This document shows positions 23,036 to 34,985 of a DNA stretch of 64,000 nt, in pieces. The first letter of the stretch is position 1; every line of letters begins with the position of its first letter. The DNA comes from Bolinopsis microptera. Its lineage: Eukaryota > Ctenophora > Tentaculata > Lobata > Bolinopsidae. The stretch lies in assembly GCF_026151205.1 (NCBI RefSeq), contig NC_087081.1:7001246-7065245 (forward strand). Direction: 5' to 3'. Below the pieces are notes generated by a model. It made no database searches. It saw only the letters and a program-made list of their open reading frames with translations, and was not told where the DNA came from. The translations under genes were made by a program, and so were the position numbers.

Positions 23036-24549
23036 TAGCCTGGATCAGTTGATTTTATACTTTTGTACTTTTAGTTTTAAGAGCAGTATCTGTTAAATAT
23101 GTTAGCGTTGGAAAGTAACATTTATCGAGTAATCGAAGTGTCCGGAAAACATAGCCCCGTGTGCACGAATAAATTGATAAATTCTTGCTGTACATTTTTA
23201 GTTTATTTCTGGTATTATCCCAAAGTGTTTCAAGATTTCAGTAGATGCACAAGCTTATTTTACACCTACTTACATTCTTCTTACTCCCTCATAAACTTAC
23301 CTTCTTAAAACAAGTTATATACTCCCTCTGCGTATGTAAGTTTATGAAGGAGTATTACTGTGTAATATACTTCACACCATTCCCAACATTCCACAGACCT
23401 ATATAAAGTCGTGTTGTGACGTAGTGTCCCACTCTTACACTAGTATATAAATATACTGTAGCTCTCTTTAGTTGCTCAACCCTGTTACTTTGGAATAACT
23501 CTTTCTTTGGATTCAATCTTTCACTTATATGTCTGGAATATGTTTTTTGTGTCTCCAAATATTTCTAGTTAGAATCTCAGACTCTTTCTCTGGATTCCGT
23601 TTGAATACTTCAACTGCGACGTGCTTCACCTCCGTCATGATTATGCATTAAATCACGTATTATTTATTATTTGCTATGTAAATCAGATACTCCGCAACCA
23701 ATACTAGCTACTCCGCAAGCAATGCTAGCTTGCTACTTATATTTCTTGTGCTCTCGAATTCTTATTGATTTCATTCCTGTTAAGTTTGCTCTGTTATTTC
23801 GCTTTTTTTGAGTTTATGCGAGCTTTAATTAAATTCGTGGTTAAAAACGAAGTCACGTGACTTAAATACGTGGCTGTGATTGGTCCAATATAAATTCCGT
23901 AATTGTGTGTATTGTAGCACGGCGTAACCAACAATGGTCTGACACCTAGAATAATAATAATGATCACCTGCTGCTTAATTGTTTTCTTATGTCACAGTTA
24001 TTTGAGATCATTCTACTTATGATCAATGATGATACACTTGGAATTTGCTTCTTACGAATATGATAGATTTTGTCCATGGTTTTCTTGAATAAGAATGTAG
24101 CAATAATAAAAGTATTATATTTATCAAAGATTTACTGAATATAGAATTTTTTAAATAAGCCTAGCCTGGTACATAAGCCTCAAGCTCTCTACTACTCGTC
24201 ATTCTAAGACTGGTATGATAACATCATAATATTCTGTTGTATAAAGCGATGTTTAGAGAGCCAATATTAGATTGAAATATCCATAATATAATGTAAAATT
24301 CTAATAATATATAAAGTTCTTATATATAAAGTTCTTATATGTTCGTTTCGTTTCGTATTAAATTGTGTCTATGATATTTTCGATCTTGCATCGATGGCTC
24401 GCTGAAGGCCCATTAGATTGAATCGTGGATATTTAGTCACTCTTAGATATCAATATCATAATAATAATGTAATTTAAAGTTATAATTCATTACGTTATAT
24501 ATTATAAATCCGTTACATCAGTGTAGCTATCAAGCTGCTGTGAAGATAC
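23036..24549. other. Intergenic, nothing recognised
   Basis: AT-rich; possible KLF promoter or first-intron sequence. A CTCCCTC...ACTTAC segment at 23280-23350 is locally inverted. No coding exon supported. Confidence 0.4.
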
Positions 24550-24567
24550 ATGAAGACGAGGCGCATG
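24550..24567 (+). CDS. Candidate tiny first coding exon of the KLF5-like gene
   Basis: ATGAAGACGAGGCGCATG is followed at once by the strong donor GTAAGT. The exon ends in phase 0, as needed to join the exon at 26267. A competing candidate is ATGAAG before GTAAGA at 22521-22526, also phase 0. The true first exon may lie elsewhere, so confidence is low. Confidence 0.25.
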
Positions 24568-25415
24568 GTAAGTTAAAAGTAATATATTTATGAAGGAGCA
24601 AGTAATATTATGTCCTGTTATAAAACCTGACCAATCTGGTAAATCCTGGTATTTCTACTTTCAACACTTCTATGTAACAAACAATTGAGGACTAGTAATG
24701 TATAATGTATAATGTATAATAATGTACTACAAATAGGAAGACGTAATCCTAATGGTGTTGATTTACTGGCTATCCAACATATTACATGTTTAGTCTAACA
24801 AACTGGTCATGGCGGGTTATCAGCTGAGTCACCTTTTGTTCAATAATTGTTCACTTAAATGCGTTTGCTACATTCCGGAAGTTGGCACTGTGCACTGTAG
24901 GTGATTTTATATTATTCGAGGTGTGAAAATATCCTAGATAAATACCCAAGGAGTGGTGTGTTTAATCATTTCAATAATGGTGCCTGATTTCAACTTAAAC
25001 ACAAGATTCCAAAATGTTTCCCAAAATGTTTCACTGTTTAAGCTCAAATAGTGCGAATAAAAGGACCTATTCCCCTCTAACTCTAAGTATCCCAATAACA
25101 AATATCTGAGTTGAGCCCCCGGCCCCCTCCCTTATCCCCTCTTCACACTTGAATATACCAGTTCAGTAATATAACAATTCAGAAATCCCTCTACCCCCAG
25201 TAAACAATGGTTTGCTCCGAAACGGCTACCACTAATGGTATGTCCAATAAATTAATTATCAGCAGTCTACCTCTCCTGATCATCCCCACTTTATTAGAAA
25301 ATACCCCTCCCCTGATTGGACCCTCACTGTCATGTGACACTACCTCGACCCCCTCATTGGTTGTTCACACTAAACTGGTTTGCTTCAGTGTTAGGTTATG
25401 CTATAATTAGTATTC

Positions 25416-25460
<45 letters not shown>

Positions 25461-26266
25461 ACTAAAGCATGATTTAAAGGGCGTGGCCGCTGAGAGGGAA
25501 CTAATATAAGTATGTGAAATATACACACGGAGCACGGACCCTGGATTTATTATATTTACCGGGACCATTACGTACGAAGGAAATTCCTTTACGTTATCAG
25601 GAATTTAGAATATTTGGATCAGAAACACGTTCATATTCCGCTTCAGTGTTTGCCAGGAATTTGGATGTCGAAATTAAATCTGTTTTCTTGACAACCAACT
25701 CTGCTCGGAATTAAGTTTGTCTTCAGAAGCCTAATAATTCGGATCCTTACATCCGGTCACATGTTCTTATCTGTGTTAGAATTGCAAATATGTGGTGATT
25801 ATATTTAATTCGCCCCCGATATTATATTCAGGGACCCCACCCCACCACTTCAGGGCAGCTAGACTCGTCTCTACTTGTGGTAACTGGGACTTTGAGTACT
25901 TATGAGCTGTTGAAATGTTGAAATCGTGTTGTTTCTTCTCGGGTGGGGTTGTTTCCTTACAGGATTTAACATGCAATGTGGTGCTACGTCACTGAAACTG
26001 AAACTGAAACTGAAACTAAAACTGAAACTGAAACTGAAACTGCAACTGTTAAATTACCCACTTTTAACGGAGAATTTGGCTTACAAATCGAATATTTTTA
26101 CCAGAATTCTAACCAAACTTTAATATACGAAGTGTCACGGTTAATAAATTTAATTGTCCAAACTAACTGTGTTAATTATACTAATTACAGTAGATACTGT
26201 TAATTAAACTGATGGTATGTAATTATGTTAATTATGTTAATTTATGTTAATTATTCATTACTTCAG
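24568..26266. other. Gap before KLF exon: simple repeats
   Basis: Holds a (GA)n run at 25421-25460 and an (AAACTG)n run at 25988-26047. The open frames that overlap them are not convincing genes. Confidence 0.5.
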
Positions 26267-28707
26267 ACACGAGATGAGATGGAACAGTACTTACCAAGAC
26301 AAGCTCCTCCTCTCCTTTACCGGCCCGCTAAGAAAATAAACTATCGGAGAGAATCTGCCAAGGTTAGCTATCAAACTTTGGTAATCTGTTAATTATCCCT
26401 AATTACCCTAATTAGTAATTATCACTAATTGCACTCTAAAGATGATCAATTTTGTAACGATAAATGTCACACAAATTTAGTTAAGCTGCCAACACATTAA
26501 TTAGTGCGGAAATTAAGTCACAATTAGCAGTAAAATCACACCACTATAAGCTCGCTACACTACTAGGATATATGTGTACGTCAGTAATTAGTAAGTTAGT
26601 ATAATAGTAAGTTAGTATGTAATGGCAATGCGGGCTTATAATACTCCACTATAACTATAATATTATCATGTATTATAATATTACAAATAAGATACAGTGC
26701 AGGGTTAACTAGATATCATAAATCATAATGATATTAGTTGTTATCTGTAGAGTCTCTTAGTTATTGTTAGTTAGTTGCACGTTACTACCACTACCCTACG
26801 TAATACAACCCGCCTTAAGGTGGTTATTTTAGTTACAATTTTCTAAATTTAAGTATTTCAATAATGAGGCAAACATGTATAATATAATGGAGGTTAAAGG
26901 TGCCCGCTTTTACATCCCTCCTATCCGTTGAATAGTTTTTAACCATACAAAATGCAGTGCCTGATTCATTCGTCTTGTACGTCACAACATCACCTAAAAA
27001 CATTTCCTGAATATCTCGTTACAAAAGAGATAATCAGACAACATGACGGATACGAGATAAATACTCCTTTATAAATCCTTTTCTTCTAAATAAATCTGTA
27101 TCTTGAGTGTCACATGAGGGTGACAACTGGCTGTGTTGTATTGTGGGGAAGCAGTAAGACAATAGGACATGTGATATAAAATCAACTAATGGTGGTACCT
27201 TGCAACAATGACTGGAGACAGGTTGCTGGGGTGAGATAGCACGTGTTAACCACGTGATAGCACGTGTTAACTACGTCATAGCACGTGATAACACGTGTTA
27301 CTGAGGCTGCCTGGTAGTCTTATACTCGTCTTATATATAGGGAGCGAGAGGGGGGAAACTGTGCGAGATTTCGAGGAGGGGGAGATTATTTTTACAATAT
27401 TACTTAGGTTACAATATGGGGACGGGGGAACTGTACTATTTTTACAATATTACTTTAGAGTCTAACTAATTACTGATATTTTGGTTTTGGTCCAAGATGA
27501 GGTTTGATTCAGAGTGGCTCTGTCTAGATCATCATAGTATAGAGAGTAGAGACTTTAGTTTATACACTTCACAGTGGATTCTTACTAAGATGTCTAGTTT
27601 TAGTTCTTTAATTACTGTCACACTAGACTAGTAAACTATTGGATACGATCTGGAAAAGAAGTTTAGAAATGCGAAAGCAAAACCACTGCACACAAAAGTA
27701 ACTAAATTTTTAATCACCAACCTATCAATTTTAACATTTAGTAGGTAACAAAAGGAAAAAGTCTCATTAATAACCATCCTATTTTCCCGCAGGTGGTAGA
27801 CGATTTCTTCAACAATGAAGCAGCTAAAGGTTCCGGAGATGGACCTGTGGACCCTGCCACCTTCAACCCCCCCTCGTCTCTACCAAACATCAAGGAGGAG
27901 AGGATAGATTTCATGCGGCCTGCCCCGCCCCTTTTTATGAACAATCTGCAGCCCCTCCAACCAATGGGGCCCCCCATGGGGCACTTATCACAAGGTCCCC
28001 CTCCGCCGCCTCCCCCCGCTTCACACCCGCCTATAAAGCAGGAACAGTTCACCACTTTTGAGAGTTACCCTGTTACCATGGCACCCCAAGTTAACCCCAT
28101 GAGACCGGTTATAAGTCTGCCAGAGACAGGAGCAATAGCTGACACCCTGCGCCCCGCCATGACGCTGCCAGATCAGACCTTACCTAGCTACCAGGCTAGT
28201 CTAGACAGTGCTTCACAGAACAGCCTGCAGAGCGGCGGCGCTGCTCCCAGCTCTATCCACCAGGACATCAAGACCTCTGATATCCTCTCCATGCTGATCA
28301 GAAGCGCTAATATCCCCAACTCTCAGCTCAACAATCCCGGACTCAGTATGATTAACTCGCACCCACTTACTCACCTACCTGCTACTGAGTCTAACTACGG
28401 GCTGGGCATGAGGCGCACGCCCGTCGACAACACGCGCAAGCGCGTACACAAGTGCGACCACATCGGGTGTACCAAGGTTTACACAAAGAGTTCGCACTTG
28501 AAGGCGCACCAGAGGACCCACACAGGGGAGAAGCCTTATAAATGCACGTGGGAAGGCTGCACGTGGAGATTTGCGCGCAGTGACGAGCTCACTAGGCACT
28601 ACAGAAAACACACGGGTCAAAAACCGTTCAAGTGTTCACACTGCGACCGGTGCTTCAGCAGGAGTGACCACCTAGCTCTCCACATGAAGAGACATTTAAA
28701 CACGTGA
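26267..28707 (+). CDS. Krueppel-like transcription factor, KLF5-like
   Basis: Two exons are clear. Exon A (26267-26362) follows CTTCAG and ends before GTTAGC; it encodes [18 protein letters not shown] through RRESAK. Exon B (27793-28707) follows CCCGCAG and continues in phase 0 with [10 protein letters not shown]. The pattern EMxxYL...YRRxSAxVVDxFF is the conserved N-terminal block of KLF5-type factors. Exon B ends with three C2H2 fingers in its last 90 residues (C-x4-C, C-x4-C and C-x2-C, each with x12-H-x3-H) and standard KLF linkers TGEKPYK and TGQKPFK, closing on HMKRHLNT. Upstream are proline-rich segments and two IKxE motifs (IKEE, IKQE) that fit SUMO-acceptor sites. KLF factors bind GC/CACCC boxes in the nucleus. 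At least 336 residues; the start codon is not settled. Confidence 0.9.
27239..27300. repeat. CACGTG-rich short repeat in KLF intron
   Basis: Five GCACGTG/CCACGTG/ACACGTG units (AGCACGTGTTAAC and variants) in 62 bp, about 500 bp before KLF exon B. The same core as the 22752 array but a different unit. Confidence 0.75.
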
Positions 28708-28777
28708 TGTGTGACGCCATGCCACGTGATGTGTGACGTCACACCACGTGATTATGACGTCATACCGCGTGGTTTAC
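28701..28777. promoter_or_regulatory. Tandem CACGTG + CRE repeat overlapping the KLF stop codon
   Basis: A 21-22 bp unit of CACGTGAT followed by TGACGYCA starts in the final codons (CACGTG at 28701, with the stop TGA inside it) and recurs at 28723 and 28745, with a degenerate fourth unit (CGCGTG) at 28766. CRE-like octamers are at 28712, 28734 and 28755; the last two are perfect TGACGTCA. Confidence 0.7.
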
Positions 28778-30017
28778 GAGAAAGAATGCATGGCACGTGG
28801 GACTTACATCCGTGTCTTTTAATACAGATTAATGTAAAGTTTGTAGTTCTAAGTAAAGCCTCTTTGACAAACGCCGTTATTGCAAAGGTTTTTATTATTT
28901 GACTGTGAAATAATTGTAAGTGTCGGAATATAAAGCACATACAATATCTGCAAAACTACTAAGCTTTTTGTACTAAGATCTGAGATGCACAGTAAGATTT
29001 CAGCAGGCCTTCCTTCCACTGTACTACAGTTAGCCCCATATATGGGCATCACGTGGGGTCCAGTATTTAACCAGTATATAACATTATCCTGCATAATATG
29101 GGGATATTATGATATCAGTTATTAGTTACACTAATGTAACAGTGTAATAAGGTTACACTCCAACTGGGATATTCACCACATTTTCTCCTGATCTGTAAAT
29201 AATTTAGCACAAGGGATTTGCAGAGCTTGATAAAGGAGTTACACGTGACGTTTGTTGTCTATTTCTGGTGATGGTAACTTGAATACTGTAGTAGCGAGGA
29301 GGGGCCCTCAGATTTGTACTGGATTAACTATGAAATGTAATTGTGACGTTATTTCGCGCTTTTTAAAGGACTAAATATTCAGTAATATATAACTTTCTTT
29401 ATGAAAGTAAAATGTGTTGTGTCGAAACTTAAAATAATCTTATACAATATTAAATATATTAACTGTGTTTTTCCTTTTAAATTTCGCTTTCTGCGGTGTA
29501 TAATAATTATAACGCAGTCTGAAGACAGTTCGGCAAGCTAAAAACTTTCAAACCTTGAAAGTTAGTTATACAATTATATAACTATATTAATATATACAAT
29601 AATGAAGTGCATGGTAACTATGGTTACTTGATTAGTAAATACTTAATTAGTAAGTATAATATTATAATGTCTTTCTTTGAAGTGTTGTTATTATAGTTTT
29701 TTAAAAATTTCTACCACACGACTCCACGTAATACAATACGTGAGACGTTACAAGACACGATACTCTGCATTTTCCTTCACAATACCTTGCGCGTCACCAA
29801 TACTCCAAACGTTTTGCAAGAAGCGCATATGTGCGCGTCAAGCGCAGATGTGCATGTTGTTTTAGCGCAAGTTTTTGTGAGCTAGGCACTAAGTAAATTT
29901 GTTACCATCAGATGTTGATTGTAAAGATTGTGCTTAACCATGGAGTACTGCTGAAGCTACACGAATCCGACATTCTGACTTATTGTTGCTCAGATTTATC
30001 ATGATTATACTGACAGA
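28778..30017. other. Downstream of KLF, nothing recognised
   Basis: Presumably begins with the KLF 3' UTR; I see no certain AATAAA placement. Open frames here lack domains. Confidence 0.4.
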
Positions 30018-30120
30018 AAGTGTCGCACAAGTGTACTTGTGGTGCGCACAAGTGTACTTGTGTTGCGCACAAGTGTACTTGTGTTGCGCACAAGTGTACT
30101 TGTGTTGCGCACAAGTGTTA
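30018..30120. repeat. 22-bp tandem repeat with CACAAGT/ACTTGTG hairpins
   Basis: Four to five units of TGCGCACAAGTGTACTTGTG plus two bases. Each unit has 7-bp inverted arms around GT. Confidence 0.9.
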
Positions 30121-31808
30121 ATTAGTTAATTTAACTTTATAACTTATTAGTTAATAATTTTATAACTAATTTAGTAAACAAGACACTTTGTTGAGACAAA
30201 CATGGTAACGTGTGGAAAACGTTTGATTTGTAAATCAATTATAATGAAATATACTACCACTTACCAGCAATACAACTAACAATTAAGTAATAAATTGGTA
30301 ATTATTAAAATCTTTTTGGCAAATCTCCCAATTCAAACTTGCAATAAAACTAAGGGGGTTGGTCTAGTGGTGATATAACTAATTTACTAGACAAGTGATA
30401 AGTCCGGTGGGAAGATAAATATTTTACTGGACACAAATAATAAAATAGAGTGGCGTGTCTCTGTAACTTATTTTTATCAATAATACGCTAATATGTAATC
30501 TTTTTCAAAGATTTAATCAGTGTTTCATTTCTTTGTTACGAGGGTTACTTTGTGGTCAATAATAAGTCTATAATACAATAGCTATGTGTACAACTGATTA
30601 CGAAGGGGTCAGGGAGATGGGGGTGATTACGTAATAATATGTGAACGACCCCTTATAATTATAACTGGACATTAATCTCTCCTCAAATTCAAAAACAGGA
30701 CCATTATAAATTCTTCTTGAACGATATTTACTGTCCTCTCGAATTTCCGTTAAGAAAGTACAATTAAAAAGCAAAAATATTCACTATACGTGCAGATACT
30801 CTTTTCTGATTGGTTGTTTCGTGACACGTGATTCAGATGAACCTGGTTAGTGGTTACTCCCTCAATCTACTAAACTGCCTGTTTTACTTCACAGCGGGTC
30901 CTTTCTGTTGACGCTGTCTCATTGGTCACATTTGTGTCTTGGTTTGGAAACTGTGCTCTGATTGGTTAATTTGTATCACGTGGTGTGAACAGAGGCGGGG
31001 GATTGGTTTGCTCGCTGTTCCTCCAGTTTTAAAGTCTGACAATGAAACTCGAAGGTTGAACAAAACGACAAAATTGGGAAATACTTGCACTTGCACGTGC
31101 GTGCGTGTAGGGCACTATTTGCACCTGCGTTTTTTAACGCATGTCTGCTCACATTGATTGCAGTTTGTAACAGCTGTTCAATTATTTCCCAATTAGTGCT
31201 GCAGAATGCTGGTCTGCAAATATTTACCACAGGCATCCGTCCTTGTCTACTAAATATTGTCGGGGAAAAGGAAAAAGAGAGAACTACAGTTGTTACCAGA
31301 GTAAGAGGGCCTATCAGGGTTACCATGGTTACCATACTTATCAATGTTACCAGTTTTTTTGGTGCCCCTACAATAATTTTCTTATGTCCTTAAATATATT
31401 TTGTATCCCCAGATATTTTTAGTTGGCCGGGATATGGTACATTAAGCTGCAAAATTGGAATGTTTTTCGTTTAAAAATACCATAATTGGGAGGAAAGCGC
31501 CAATCACTGCTCTTGTGATCTATACATTTTAATCCCACCCCTATGTTTATCCTCCTGGACATCAAATATTATGTAAATTTCATTTTAGGCAAGTCAATGT
31601 ATCCAGTTAAGTTACCACCATATTTATTACAAACATTCGGGCACAATAATACACGTGACTGACTGAATGGAACGCGCGGATGCAATAGCGTTGTGGAGCA
31701 CCCACTTTTGTGTTTATTCTCGCGCGTAAGATCAGGGAGCTGCATGGCAGACGGTGTATAGGCGGTAGCCCGCCGGTACCCACGCTGATAGCCGATATAA
31801 TCAATAAT
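30121..31808. other. Intergenic with a truncated MITE copy
   Basis: Bases 30572-30652 match the right part of the MITE at 31809-31974 (CAATAGCTATGTGTA, GATTACG and the terminus GTGAACGACCCC) but lack the left end. The remainder has no supported gene; open frames around 30939-31393 overlap on both strands with no domain. Confidence 0.6.
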
Positions 31809-31974
31809 GGGGTCGTTCACATATTACGTAATCAGCTGAGGGGGGGGGGGGGGTTCCGAATGATTACGCTAGTGTAATTTTGACACAATAGCCATGTGTA
31901 AAACTGAAAACTGATTACGGAGGGGGGTGGTAAAAATGTTCCAAAAAATGATTACGTAATATGTGAACGACCCC
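31809..31974. mobile_element. 166-bp MITE with GGGGTCGTTCACA ends
   Basis: The left end GGGGTCGTTCACATATTACG is inverted at the right end (CGTAATATGTGAACGACCCC). A G run occupies 31839-31853. AAT flanks both sides. Elements with this kind of terminus are common in aquatic invertebrate genomes; I give no family name. Confidence 0.85.
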
Positions 31975-32455
31975 AATAGTAGTCTAGTAGTCTAGTATAT
32001 ATGCTATAGCAGTCTAGTTCGTTATCATTGTGGCTTCAAATCTGCTCTACATCATCTTTAATTCTGGGTGAGTATAAAGTTAACGCTAAGGTTTTGCAAA
32101 GTCACCATTACTTTAATTTTCAACAGGGCTTGCGGCCGGAGATATTAGGGGTGCCTAAAAATTTGATCAATTTGATTAACTGTTGATACATGTTACGTAT
32201 CAAAAATATCAGAGATATTCGGCGGCGAAAAGTGGCATGCAACGTATGTCAAATTAACTGATAAAGCAGTTATACTAGAAGCTGAATTACGGGGATTTTC
32301 TGCTATATACACTAGAGTCGTCAGACATGTCTTAAAATATGAAATACGTATTTTTGGCCTCTGAATCAATTGGTGATAGTTGTATCACGTGGTGACCCCC
32401 ACTGTCGCTTCACTATAGAGTAGAGTTTCGACGATACAGGGGGAGCCGCGCACTC
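31975..32455. other. Intergenic, nothing recognised
   Basis: A GGCGGCGAAAAGTGGCATG segment at 32221-32258 is repeated at 32757-32795. No gene. Confidence 0.5.
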
Positions 32456-32734
32456 GTGCGCGGCGGGTCATACAACGTATGACAATTTGATATTGATGTT
32501 TTTATTGTATCTTCTTTATCTCCTTAATTTGAATGGATAAACTGAAAGTTTTTAACTAATCTTATATGATTCTAATTACAAATTATAATCAAAATTGTAA
32601 TTGACACTTAAGCTTTAATCTTTATACTGCTTCAAGTACACTTTTATGAAACCCGTAGTAGTCGAATTATATTGCACAACTACACTTCTATTCCCACTAT
32701 CACCTTGTCATACGGCGTATGACCCGCCGCGCAC
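32456..32734. mobile_element. 279-bp inverted-terminal-repeat element
   Basis: GTGCGCGGCGGGTCATAC... (32456-32485) is matched by its reverse complement at 32705-32734 with two mismatches over 30 bp. The ends are GC-rich and the core AT-rich. GTCATACNNCGTATGAC-like palindromes occur inside both ends. Non-coding MITE-like element. Confidence 0.75.
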
Positions 32735-32976
32735 GTCCTGGTAGGTTGTAAACCTTCGGCGGCGCGAAAAGTGTCATGCAACGTATGTCAACAATCAAGT
32801 AAGTTTATAACTTACTTGTAGCGCGATGCGCTACTGTGCCGCGCCGAGCTGAGATGAATTGACATCGTCAATTAAATAACTTACCAAGACTTACTGGGCG
32901 GCGCTCAGCCTGTCATTCCGCCGAATCTCTATTATATTTGTTTATGAACATAATTAATAGCCTGGGTCCCCAAGTA

Positions 32977-33197
32977 AACCAGGACGCGCGCCGAGTTGGA
33001 CTCGTCGACGGTCCTAATAAATATTTGAAACAAATATTTTACGAGTATCACCCGTTAACTTATGACGCCAATTTGCAGATCAGGCAGCATGCAAGCTGCT
33101 AGATGCACGCATATTTTATAACAGTACAACACTCGTTGTATGTTGTAGGTTTACAACCTACCAGGACGCGCGCCGAGTTGGACTCGTCGACGGTCCT
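32977..33197. repeat. Two direct copies of a CGCGCCGAG/GTCGACGGTCCT repeat
   Basis: AACCAGGACGCGCGCCGAG...GTCGACGGTCCT occurs at 32979-33017 and again at 33157-33197, where TGTAGGTTTACAACCT (from 33144) precedes it. An inverted copy lies at 45521-45580. An AT-dinucleotide run follows at 33198-33233. Confidence 0.8.
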
Positions 33198-33198
33198 G

Positions 33199-33234
<36 letters not shown>

Positions 33235-33254
33235 GGAACAAATATTTTACGAGT

Positions 33255-34431
33255 ACCCAGCAAAAGTTACTGGCTGGTGGTGGTACTAGAGGTGGTTTAA
33301 TTTAAACAGACGGCTAGACCTCGCGCGCGACATTAAACATGATTTGCACGCGTGGCGCATTCCAATAATCAAGCAGCCAGCACGTGACACAATTAAGCCA
33401 ATCAGAGTACAGGAATCTGCAAAGTTAAAGTTGCAAACTTTTGAGCGGCCCAAAATGACACTTTTCTGGAGATTTGTAGATAACTCTAAATTTACGTTGT
33501 TTTAAATGTTCCCCCTGGGGAAACGTTACTTTTACAAGACGAACATGTTGCAAAAACCGGAAATCTCTAACTCTTTTACTTTCAAAGTTAGGCCCCATCT
33601 AGTAAGGGTTTCTGGGTGCAGTTGACTGACGCCAAGTAGGGTATTTTGGCCGTTCTAACTTAAGACTTTTAAGAATTAAAGCATAGCCGTATTGATCCTC
33701 CAAACCTACAACTTTTAAGAGCTAGAATTGGCCGTATTTTGCCGTTAAAATACAGCGTATACTGTTTTACTTCATGATTGGGTCGTAATTCAAAAGCCAA
33801 TTTGACAAGAAGTGGGGCTCCACGGCTCACTTTTTCTCAAACATCATTTATCGCTCAGTTGAAGCGACCATGTCTTGCGACCATAGACAGCAGGCATATG
33901 ATCCGAAATACGAAGTATCCTTGTGTTTGGCATGTAGTAGCCTTAATTGGGTACTTCGTCATCAGTTATGATACCCAGCAAAAGTTACTGGCTGGTGGTG
34001 GTACTAGAGGTGGTTTACTGGGCCGCGCTCAGCCTGTCATTCCGCCTAATCTCTATTTTATGTTAATGAACATAATAGCCTGGGGTCCCCAGGTAAGAAG
34101 TGGTTTAATTTAAACAGACGGCTAGACCTCGCGCGCGACATTAATGATTAAGCATGATTTGCACGCGTGGCGCATTCCAATCTTCAAGCAGCCAGCACGT
34201 GACACAATTCAGCCAATCAGAGTACAGGAATCTGCAAAGTTAAAGTTGCAAACTTTTGAGCGGCCCAAAATGACACTTTTCTGGAGATTTGTAGATAACT
34301 CCAAATTTACGTTGTTTTAAATGTTCCCCCTGGGGGAAACGTTACTTTTACAAGACGAACATGATGCAAAAAACTGGAAATCTCTAACTCTTTTATTTTC
34401 AAAGTTAGGCCCCATCCAGTAAGGGTTTCTG
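33255..34431. repeat. Direct duplication of a ~360-bp dispersed repeat
   Basis: 33255-33617 (starting ACCCAGCAAAAGTTACTGG) recurs at 33973-34431 with few substitutions. The second copy carries an extra ~85-bp block (34018-34105) that itself resembles 32920-32975. The open frame at 33778-34113 is a by-product. No transposase or reverse transcriptase motif. Confidence 0.85.
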
Positions 34432-34435
34432 GGAA

Positions 34436-34600
34436 AATCAAACATTTTGGTTTAATTCAAAATCTAAATTGACCCAAATTGTGCTCCTGGGGAGCTAACT
34501 TTAAATTTACGAGACGGAAATCTTCTTGAAAACCGGAAGGTTCTATTTATTTTACTTTTAGAGATAGACCCCAGCCGGTAGGGTGGGCTGGGTTAATCTT
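34436..34600. repeat. Dispersed repeat shared with 45210-45375
   Basis: About 165 bp including CTCCTGGGGAGC, GAAAACCGGAAGGTTCTATT and CCCCAGC match 45210-45375 in the same orientation with moderate divergence. Confidence 0.8.
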
Positions 34601-34985
34601 ATATTCAGACCTTGAGATTACAATTTATTGATTACAATTTTTGAGATGTAAAATTTTTCTGCTCCCTCTGTCGGGTAAACTTATTTGGAACCGGTTCTTT
34701 ACACTTTAGAGTTATGTACCGCTCAAACAAGATACCTCTTATTATGTTGTTATTCCCATTGGCCATTAATTGGTTGTTTGCATGTATATAATACTTATAG
34801 TAAACATCTGTTGTAATCAAGTTTTATCACTACACAAAGAAGACGCTGGAATTTGTAACTTAATCCAAAAAGCAAATAACAATATACACACTAACAAACT
34901 ATTTGTAAACTGCATCGGCAAAAATACTTGTCATCACAGCTGCAATAAGTACGTCTTATTATTAGTTATAACTTCAAATATGCAC
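34601..34985. other. AT-rich spacer
   Basis: No gene or repeat recognised between the dispersed repeat and the receptor-tail minisatellite. Confidence 0.5.

Noticed and set aside
27738..28620. Minus-strand frames opposite the KLF exon
   Set aside because: Antisense shadows of the proline-rich region and zinc-finger codons.
33778..34113. 111-residue plus-strand protein
   Set aside because: Falls across the duplicated dispersed repeat, so it is an incidental frame.
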